Assembly: GCA_964625855.1 (NCBI GenBank)
Contig: CAZVFC010000022.1
Coordinates: forward strand, 1-64,000
From: JAPLUA01 sp964625855
Lineage (GTDB): Bacteria > Verrucomicrobiota > Verrucomicrobiia > Limisphaerales > UBA8199
DNA: 64,000 nt
Reading direction: 5' to 3'
Positions 54,118-61,101 of this stretch are shown here, one piece after another. Positions within the stretch are counted from its first letter, which is position 1. Each line of letters starts with the position of its first letter. Position numbers and translations under genes: made by a program. The notes under the pieces are model-generated. The model had not been told where the DNA came from. It did not search any database and was given only the letters and a program-made list of their open reading frames with translations.

Positions 54118-55944
54118 ATGGGCTCGACAATGACCACGGAAGGCACGACCTCTACAACAACTGATGTTTCCACGGGCGGCGGTAGCAGCAAAGCATTCCT
54201 GCCTTACCTCATCCTGGTTTCCGGCTTGGGCGGCCTGCTGGCAGGGGTAGATTATGGCATCATCGCCGGGGCGCTGCTCTACCTGGACAAGACGATACCC
54301 ATGACTGCCGGCCAGGAAGGCTTCATGGTGTCCATCTACATCTTCGGCGGGGTGATCGCATCTCTGTTCGCGGGCACGCTGGCTGATCTGATCGGACGCA
54401 AGAAGATGATGATTACCGCCGGCGTCATGTTCCTCGTGAGCATTCTGCTCATTTTCATCTCGTCGGGATACGCCTCCCTCCTCTCCGGCCGCATCCTGAT
54501 GGGACTGTCGGGCGGGGTGATTTGCGTCGTGGTCCCGCTCTATATGGCGGAATGCCTGCCCGCCCACGTGCGGGGGCGTGGCACCTCGGCGTTCCAGCTC
54601 CTGATGACGCTCGGCTTTGTGCTGGCCGCCTTTATCGCCACGCACTTCGCCGATGTGCATGAAGCTGCTGTGAAAGCGGCCCTCGGCGACCCGGAAAGGG
54701 TTTTCGCCGCGGACGACTCCGCCTGGCGGAACATGTTCCTGACGGCGTGCATTCCTGGCGTTCTTTTCACGCTGGCGGCGCTGTTCCTCAAGGAATCCCC
54801 GCGCTGGCTCTTCCGCCGCCATCGAGTCGAAGAAGCCACCCGCATCCTACGCCTGTCCCGGACACCGGAACAGGCCGACATCGAGATCAGGGAGATGCAG
54901 GATCGCAGCGGACAGACGGACGCTGGGGGCCAGGCAACTGACTCCGCCGTCAAGACCGGAGACTCGCTCGTGCAGCGGAAATATGTGGTGCCATTCGTCA
55001 TCGCCTGCATCGTCCTCGCCTGTACCCAAGCTACCGGCATCAACTCGATCCTCTCCTACGCGGCGAAGATTCTCCAGGGAGCGGGTCTAACCGAAAAGGG
55101 GGCCGCCTTCAACCTGCAGATCATCACGGGCATCAACTGCGTGGTGACCCTGATCGGCGCTCTCCTGGTGGACCGGCTGGGCCGCAAGGTCCTGCTAACC
55201 GTTGGCACGGCGGGGATTGTTATCTGTCTGACCTCCGCCGGCTTGCTCTTCAACAGCTTTGAATCCAGGCGCGTGGACGTGGTTGAGCAGGTCCGCCAGA
55301 GCATTTCCGCCGACGGCCGAAGCCTCACGGTGAAGGCCGAAGCCAGCCTGGCGCCTGGGACTGGCGACGCTCCCAGCCAGCTCGGTGTCACCTACAAGTA
55401 TGAGAAGGAAACCAAGCCGAGAATCGCCTCCGCCTTCTCCAACGCATCGGAGGCAAAAGACCGCGTGCTCCGGATCGAACCTCAGAGCGAAAAGAAGTGG
55501 GTTACGGTGAACGGCAAGAAGATCGAAGAGACCCGCATTAGGGACGATGGGAAGCTGGAGATTCTCCGCGCGACTTACGGACCGATTGCCTCAAAGAACA
55601 CGGGCAAATGGGCGACTATGCTCCTGTGCGCGTTCATCGCTTTCTTCGCGCTCGGGCCGGGCGTTTGCGTCTGGCTGGCGCTGACCGAACTCATGCCCAC
55701 CCGCATCCGCTCGACGGGCATGGGCATCGCCATGGTGCTGAACAATGGCGTCCAGTTTCTGAGTGCGCTGTTTTTCCCCATCGTCGTCGGGACCCAGGGC
55801 TTCCGCGCCATGTTCTTCATTTGGGCCGGATGCACCGTCATCTACTTCATCACTGCGGCGTTCTTCATGCCCGAAACCAAAGGCAAGACGCTGGAGGAGA
55901 TCGAGGATTACTTCGAAGGCAAACGTGCCAAAGCCAAAGCTTAA
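54118..55944 (+). CDS. sugar porter-type MFS transporter with an inserted extracytoplasmic domain
   Basis: The 608-residue sugar/H+ symporter has 12 helices: LVSGLGGLLAGVDYGIIAGALLYL (helix 1), the loop LADLIGRKKMMI, GRILMGLSGGVICVVVPLYMAE and ESPRWLFRRHRVEEA before the central loop. DRLGRKVLLTVG and the C-terminal PETKGKTLEEIEDYF complete the sugar-porter motifs. Between the helix ending near residue 378 and WATMLLCAFIAFFALGPG at about 497 lies a hydrophilic insert of about 115 residues rich in Lys/Ser/Glu, absent from standard members of about 470 residues. It probably lies outside the membrane. Next to GH101 and GH112 genes, galacto-N-biose is the likely cargo. Confidence 0.9.
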   Translation: MGSTMTTEGTTSTTTDVSTGGGSSKAFLPYLILVSGLGGLLAGVDYGIIAGALLYLDKTIPMTAGQEGFMVSIYIFGGVIASLFAGTLADLIGRKKMMITAGVMFLVSILLIFISSGYASLLSGRILMGLSGGVICVVVPLYMAECLPAHVRGRGTSAFQLLMTLGFVLAAFIATHFADVHEAAVKAALGDPERVFAADDSAWRNMFLTACIPGVLFTLAALFLKESPRWLFRRHRVEEATRILRLSRTPEQADIEIREMQDRSGQTDAGGQATDSAVKTGDSLVQRKYVVPFVIACIVLACTQATGINSILSYAAKILQGAGLTEKGAAFNLQIITGINCVVTLIGALLVDRLGRKVLLTVGTAGIVICLTSAGLLFNSFESRRVDVVEQVRQSISADGRSLTVKAEASLAPGTGDAPSQLGVTYKYEKETKPRIASAFSNASEAKDRVLRIEPQSEKKWVTVNGKKIEETRIRDDGKLEILRATYGPIASKNTGKWATMLLCAFIAFFALGPGVCVWLALTELMPTRIRSTGMGIAMVLNNGVQFLSALFFPIVVGTQGFRAMFFIWAGCTVIYFITAAFFMPETKGKTLEEIEDYFEGKRAKAKA

Positions 55945-55970
55945 TCGGCCTGAACAATTCTATCACACCA

Positions 55971-57404
55971 ATGAAATCGCATCGCTTCCTCCTTCCAATC
56001 ACCGCCTTGACGCTCTGGGGTGCTTCCGCCGTTTGCCAGGCTGGCCCAACCGTGCATGTCGTGGTTGATCTGGGCCACCAGTTCACCTTCTACGGAGATG
56101 GCCGGTTCCACCGCCAATACCTGGCCGACCAAGCAGGTGCAACCAGTTGGGGGTCACTGTTCAACTTTGACCTCTCGAATGCCAACCTGCTGGTCCTCCT
56201 CGGCTGCGACCCGCACCTCAGCTACGTTCCACAGGATCGGAAAACTATTGACGCGTTTCTGGCCGAGGGAGGCGGCGTGCTGTTGCTGGGCTCGGCCGCG
56301 GACAAGCCGCAAAATGAACTGGCCCGGACCTGGGGCTGCGAGTTCGAAGGGCGCGCGAAGCGGCCGCTCAAGGCCGTGGCCCCGACCATTACCGGCGATA
56401 TCGCCGGAGGTGGGGACACCCTGAAGTTGCAGGATCCCAAGGCTTGGGAAGTTTTGATCGCCGACACCGCCGGCAAACCGGTTTTGGCGCGGAAAACCGT
56501 CAGCCGGGGCGTGTTGATCGTCGGGGCGCGCGGTCTGGCCGGGAGCAACCCCGATGCGAAAGATAACATTAATGCCGCCTGGTGGCAGCCGCTGCTGGTC
56601 AGCGCCGCCGCGGGCAAGAGCTGCGACCCCAGGAAGCCATTCAAGAGCCGCGGCTTGGGTGAACTGGACTACACCGAAAAGCTGGGGCGCCTGACGTTGC
56701 ATTACAGCGACTACCTGAAGCCTTACGCCGGAGACATGATGGCTATTTACCAGCGCAGCGTGCCGTATATGGAAAAGCGAATGGGAGTCCCTCTCTCCGA
56801 GGGCATGGCCTCGGAGATTGGTCTCCTGGCCACGGGCGGCGGCGGTTTCTCTGGCGGGCGGATGATCGGCCTGGCGGTGTTCTGGGGCGGCTTCCCTGAA
56901 CGCGAGGACAGCATGATCGAATTCATCACGCACGAGTCCATCCACTCGTGGGTGTTGCCTTTCGCCGAGGTCTGGAACGAGCCGATTGCCACCTATGTCG
57001 GCGATCTCGTCATGGGCGACATGGGCTACGCGGACGAGGCGAAGCGCCGCATCCAGGCCACCATCGAGCGCGCCAGCCGGATTGACCCCACGATGAAACG
57101 CTACGATCTCCGCGGCAAGAGCCTCTCCGGCGCGCCCCCCCTCGAAGGCGGCCGCGCCAATGACATGCATTGGGGCAAGACCTTCTGGGTCTTTGAGCAA
57201 CTGCGCAGCCAGGATCCCGATATTGTGGCGCACTATTTCCAGGCGAAACGTCAACTCGCCAAGCCCGGTGCCTTGGAACGCTACGATCTCAATGCCACCG
57301 TCGCCGTGCTCAGCACGGCCATGCGAAAGGACTTGTTCCCGTGGTTCCGCGAACATGGCTTCGACGTGGATCGTGGCCAGTCGCCGATCTCCCTGAAACT
57401 CTGA
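55971..57404 (+). CDS. exported HEXXH zinc peptidase-like protein with GATase/ThuA-like N-terminal half
   Basis: The 477-residue protein has a signal peptide (LLPITALTLWGASAVCQA). The first half (about 26-200) is an alpha/beta domain with LGHQFTFYGDGRFHRQYL, LLVLLGCDPHLSYVPQDRKTIDAFLAEGGGVLLLGSA, resembling class-I glutamine amidotransferase or ThuA-like folds. The second half has the zinc site HESIH at 321-325 and a candidate third ligand E337 (HEXXH-X11-E). This fits gluzincins and the M60-like HEXXH(8-28)E pattern of mucin-cleaving peptidases, though I cannot confirm the family. It lies 26 bp after the transporter and before GH112, so mucin peptide cleavage is a reasonable guess. Confidence 0.72.
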   Translation: MKSHRFLLPITALTLWGASAVCQAGPTVHVVVDLGHQFTFYGDGRFHRQYLADQAGATSWGSLFNFDLSNANLLVLLGCDPHLSYVPQDRKTIDAFLAEGGGVLLLGSAADKPQNELARTWGCEFEGRAKRPLKAVAPTITGDIAGGGDTLKLQDPKAWEVLIADTAGKPVLARKTVSRGVLIVGARGLAGSNPDAKDNINAAWWQPLLVSAAAGKSCDPRKPFKSRGLGELDYTEKLGRLTLHYSDYLKPYAGDMMAIYQRSVPYMEKRMGVPLSEGMASEIGLLATGGGGFSGGRMIGLAVFWGGFPEREDSMIEFITHESIHSWVLPFAEVWNEPIATYVGDLVMGDMGYADEAKRRIQATIERASRIDPTMKRYDLRGKSLSGAPPLEGGRANDMHWGKTFWVFEQLRSQDPDIVAHYFQAKRQLAKPGALERYDLNATVAVLSTAMRKDLFPWFREHGFDVDRGQSPISLKL

Positions 57405-57454
57405 CGACTACCTCAAGCCTTTCAACTACGCCTGATCCTCGAAGCTCCTGAACT

Positions 57455-59671
57455 ATGAAGCGATCTGCTCGAACCTCTGCCGTTGTGAAAACCCGACCGG
57501 CCACGACCGGTTCCGTCACCCTGCCCGCCGAAGCCGGGGAGGAACGGATGGTGGTCGAGTTGGCCGCCAAGTGGGGCGCCGACGCCATCCGTGACAGCGA
57601 TGGCACACAACTCTCACCGGAGATGCTCCAGATGGGCCTGGACGTTTATTCCACCATTTGCCTGGTGCGCGCGGAGCAGACCTATCCTCGCCAGCATCCG
57701 GATCAACTGCCGCAGAAATTCCTCATGTCCGACCCCGTCACCGCCACCGGACCGGTGGTGATCATTGATCCGTTGGCGGGGTTCTACCGCGAGAAATACA
57801 CGATTGACGCGAAGCACAACCCCAAGACTTTTTGGGAGGTCATCAACCGCACTACGGGCGAGGTAGTCAAACAGTCCCAATGGAGCTTCAACCCGAGGAC
57901 CGGCAAGGTGACCCTCCGTGGCGCCATTCCGTTTCACGTTTATACGGTGAACTTCCTCGTGTTCCAGATCTGGGATACGACCTCGATGTATAACCACCTC
58001 ACCAACAACTGGCAGCGGCCGCACGTCATCAGCGTGGACCCATACCACACGCAGTGTTGGGACCACCTGTTGGCCTACTACGACCACTGGCTCAAGGCCC
58101 ATGCCCGCACCAATGTCGTTCGCCTGACCACCCTCGCCTACCACTTCGCTGTGGATTCCGACCAAAACGCCGTGGACAAGTTCCGCGATTGGACCGGCTA
58201 CCAGGACACCATCAGCGTCCAGGGCCTGCGAGATTTCGCCCGGGAGTACGGCTACCGGCTGCGCAGCGAGGACTTCGTGGACCAGGGCTATTACAATGCC
58301 GCCTGCCGCGTCCCCTCTGGGGGTTACCTGGACTGGATGAACTTCATCCACCGGTTTGTGGTAAGGTTCGGCAAGGCGTTGGTGGACAAGGCGCACCAGG
58401 CGGGCAAGCGGACCGCCATCTTCTGGGGAGACCACTGGATTGGCGTCGAGCCGCACCTGCCGGGCTTCCAGGAGATGGGCGTGGATATCCATGTCGGCGC
58501 GGCTGAGGACGGGGTGGCGCTGCGCCGCGTTTCCGATGCCCCCGGCCCCCAAATCAAGGAACTGCGCCTCTACCCGTATTTCTTCCCCGACGTCTTCCGG
58601 TCCGGGGGCGACCCCCTGAGCGAGTCCGTCAGCAACTGGGTCAAAATCCGCCGCGCGCTCATGCGCCAGCCCGTGGACCGTATCGGCTACGGCGGCTATC
58701 TCAGCCTCGCGCTCAAGTTTCCCAAATTCGTCCAGCATGTGGCCGAGCTGTGCGCCGAGTTCCGCTCGTTTAAGGCCAACGCCAGGGGTGGCGAATCGTA
58801 CAAAGCGCCCATTAAAGTCGCCGTGCTCAATGCCTGGGGCCGCTACAAGGCCTGGATCAATAGCTTTGGCGCGCCACAGAAGTTCCTGGTCAAGCGGCCG
58901 GACGTCATCCAGGTCGCCGGGACGAACCTGCTCGAGTGCCTGTCGGGCTTGCCGGTCGAGGTTCAGTTCCTGAGCTTCGCCGAGGTTGAGGAGGCGGGCA
59001 TTCCCAAGGGCGTGGATGTGATCATCAATGACGGTGACGCCGAAACGGCGTGGAGCGGCGGGCGTTGGTGGGCCAACCCGCGAGTCGTGGCGGAAATCCG
59101 GCGTTTTGTGCATCGGGGCGGCGGCTTCATCGGCTGCCGCGGGCCCAGCGCGTATCCGCACCAGGGACGATACTTTCAGCTCGCCGATGTGATGGGCGTG
59201 GACCGGGAGGTCGGGCACACGCTCCAGTCCGCCCCGGTGAAGGCGGAGCTGACCCAACACCATTTCATCACCGAAGACCTTCAGCGCGCGGCTGACTTCG
59301 GCACCCACGAGACCTTCGTGTATGTGTGCGATCCCGCCACGCAATTACTGGCGGCCAATGGCCTGCACGTGATGGCCGCGGCCAAACCCTGCGGCCGCGG
59401 CCGCTCGGTGTTCTTTGGCGCGCTGCCGTACGACCTCACCAATGCCCGCCTGCTGCACCGGGCCGTGTTCTGGGCTGCGGGCCGGGAGAACGAACTCAAG
59501 AAGTGGTTCTGCGAGAACCCCAACACCGACTGCGCTTACTATCCGAAGTCCAGGATGCTGGTAGTGGTCAATAACACCGAGCAGCCGCAGCGGACACGGT
59601 ACTTCGACGGCCGCGGGCGGCCACACCGCCTGGTTCTGAAAGCCTACCAGAGTAGCTGGCTTCATCAGTAG
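57455..59671 (+). CDS. lnpA: 1,3-beta-galactosyl-N-acetylhexosamine phosphorylase (GH112)
   Basis: The 738-residue protein is near the family length. It has TLPAEAGEERMVVELAAKWGADAIRDSDG at the N-terminus, PLAGFYREKYTIDA, FQIWDTTSMYNHLTNNW, SVDPYHTQCWDHLLAYYDHWLK and LRSEDFVDQGYYN (catalytic region). TAIFWGDHWIGVEPH and DIHVGAAEDGVALRRVSD follow, then a C-terminal alpha/beta domain with GFIGCRGPSAYPHQGRYFQLADVMGVDRE. GH112 phosphorolyses galacto-N-biose or lacto-N-biose to Gal-1-P and GalNAc or GlcNAc in the cytoplasm. No signal peptide is present. It is the core enzyme of the bifidobacterial GNB/LNB pathway and here is followed by NahK, as in those operons. Confidence 0.92.
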   Translation: MKRSARTSAVVKTRPATTGSVTLPAEAGEERMVVELAAKWGADAIRDSDGTQLSPEMLQMGLDVYSTICLVRAEQTYPRQHPDQLPQKFLMSDPVTATGPVVIIDPLAGFYREKYTIDAKHNPKTFWEVINRTTGEVVKQSQWSFNPRTGKVTLRGAIPFHVYTVNFLVFQIWDTTSMYNHLTNNWQRPHVISVDPYHTQCWDHLLAYYDHWLKAHARTNVVRLTTLAYHFAVDSDQNAVDKFRDWTGYQDTISVQGLRDFAREYGYRLRSEDFVDQGYYNAACRVPSGGYLDWMNFIHRFVVRFGKALVDKAHQAGKRTAIFWGDHWIGVEPHLPGFQEMGVDIHVGAAEDGVALRRVSDAPGPQIKELRLYPYFFPDVFRSGGDPLSESVSNWVKIRRALMRQPVDRIGYGGYLSLALKFPKFVQHVAELCAEFRSFKANARGGESYKAPIKVAVLNAWGRYKAWINSFGAPQKFLVKRPDVIQVAGTNLLECLSGLPVEVQFLSFAEVEEAGIPKGVDVIINDGDAETAWSGGRWWANPRVVAEIRRFVHRGGGFIGCRGPSAYPHQGRYFQLADVMGVDREVGHTLQSAPVKAELTQHHFITEDLQRAADFGTHETFVYVCDPATQLLAANGLHVMAAAKPCGRGRSVFFGALPYDLTNARLLHRAVFWAAGRENELKKWFCENPNTDCAYYPKSRMLVVVNNTEQPQRTRYFDGRGRPHRLVLKAYQSSWLHQ

Positions 59672-59751
59672 CAATGGCGGAGCATCCCGAAGCGGCGGCC
59701 GTCACGCTGCGGCGCGTGGCCCAAACGACACCCTGACCAAGCATCTCAAGT

Positions 59752-60837
59752 ATGAATCCAAAACACGACGTGCGCTCGGTTGCGCGCCATTTCCAGATCT
59801 ATGGGGAGTTTGTCAGCGCCGGGCCCTACGGCAGCGGCCACATCAACGACACCTATTGCGCCGTCTTCAACCAGGGGGGCGCTCCCGTCCGCTATATCCT
59901 GCAACGCGTGAACCATAACGTGTTCCGAACCCCCGCCGCGCTCATGGAGAACGTCCAGCGGGTGACCTCGCATATTGGCAGCAAGGTCGCGCACGAGCCG
60001 GACTTCAGCCGCAGCGGGCTGACGCTCATTCCGGCCCGCGATGGCCGCGCCTGGCACTGCGATGCCGAGGACAACTACTGGCGCACCTACATCTTCGTCG
60101 AGCACGCCCGCACCTACGACGCCGTCGAGTCGCCCCAGCAGGCGTTCCAAGCCGCCAAAGCTTTCGGCCGTTTCCAGCAACTGCTGGCGGACCTCCCGGC
60201 CCCCAGGCTCCACGACACTATCCCGAATTTCCACCATACCCCCAAACGGTTCGCCCAGCTCGAAGCCGCCATCGCCGCCGATTCCGCCAATCGCGCGCGG
60301 GACGCCAGGCCCGAGATCGAGTTCGCTTTGGCACACAAGGCCATAACCGGGGTCCTCCTGGAGGCGGGCCTGCCCGAGCGCGTCACCCACAATGATACCA
60401 AGCTGAACAACGTGATGCTCGACGACAAGACCGGTGAAGGGATCTGCGTCATTGATCTCGACACGGTGATGCCTGGCTTGGCGCCGTATGATTTCGGCGA
60501 TATTGTGCGCACTTCAACCAGCCCGACCAAGGAGGACGAGCGCGACCTCTCGAAGGTGACGATGCAGTTTCCCATGTTCGAGGCGCTGGCGCGCGGCTAT
60601 CTCACGACCGCCGCGGGATTCCTGACGAAGGGCGAACGGCAACACCTTGTGGACGCGGGCAAGCTCATCACGTTTGAGATTGGGATTCGCTTCCTTACCG
60701 ACTTCCTGGAGGGGGACGTTTATTTCAAGGTGCACCGCCCAGGGCACAACCTGGACCGGTGCCGGACGCAGTTGAAGCTGGTCGAGTCCGTCGAGCAGCA
60801 GGAGGACAAAATGCGGAAGTTGGTTGAACTGCTTTAA
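59752..60837 (+). CDS. nahK: N-acetylhexosamine 1-kinase (NahK/LnpB-like phosphotransferase)
   Basis: The 361-residue protein has the aminoglycoside-phosphotransferase fold. The N-terminal FQIYGEFVSAGPYGSGHINDTYCAVF is the loop typical of NahK, then YILQRVNHNVFRTPAALMENVQRV. The catalytic motif VTHNDTKLNNVMLD and the metal motif VIDLDTVMPGLAPYDFGDIVRTS (about 205-245) complete the active site. It phosphorylates GalNAc or GlcNAc at the anomeric carbon, feeding UDP-sugar or catabolic pathways. It follows the GH112 gene, completing the GNB route. A GalT-like LnpC and an epimerase are not in the window. Confidence 0.93.
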   Translation: MNPKHDVRSVARHFQIYGEFVSAGPYGSGHINDTYCAVFNQGGAPVRYILQRVNHNVFRTPAALMENVQRVTSHIGSKVAHEPDFSRSGLTLIPARDGRAWHCDAEDNYWRTYIFVEHARTYDAVESPQQAFQAAKAFGRFQQLLADLPAPRLHDTIPNFHHTPKRFAQLEAAIAADSANRARDARPEIEFALAHKAITGVLLEAGLPERVTHNDTKLNNVMLDDKTGEGICVIDLDTVMPGLAPYDFGDIVRTSTSPTKEDERDLSKVTMQFPMFEALARGYLTTAAGFLTKGERQHLVDAGKLITFEIGIRFLTDFLEGDVYFKVHRPGHNLDRCRTQLKLVESVEQQEDKMRKLVELL

Positions 60838-60883
60838 GCCACAGAGAACCTACGACATATGCAATTGAAACATCGCTCAGGTC

Positions 60884-61094
60884 GTAAACCTTCGGCGAAC
60901 CCGCAGACTTCGGGTTCATTTTGGACCGAACCGCCCGGTTCTCCAGCCCTTCGCGCTGAGTACACCGGAGGTACACCGGAGGTACACCGGATGCACAACG
61001 GATTCTCCGGTGTGCATCCGGTGTACCTCCGGTGTACCTCCGGTGTACACGCTCTGGGAGCCTCTCCGACCCGGCGGGTTTGCCGAAGGTTTAC
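60884..61094. repeat. long hairpin with outer 21-bp arms enclosing 4+4 array of 11-bp units (copy 2)
   Basis: Outer arms 60884-60904 and 61074-61094 are reverse complements with one mismatch. Inside, 60960-61003 is four 11-mers (GTACACCGGAG twice, GTACACCGGAT, GCACAACGGAT). After a 1-nt spacer, 61005-61048 holds four inverted units that spell the same series apart from two bases in the innermost unit. The same 4+4 plan is at 21268-21367. It lies between nahK and the secreted metallopeptidase-type gene and does not look like a terminator. Confidence 0.9.
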
Positions 61095-61101
61095 CTCAGG
61101 T

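Noticed and set aside
57614..59344. 576-codon open frame on the minus strand
   Set aside because: Antisense to the GH112 gene, low-complexity residues, no domain signature.
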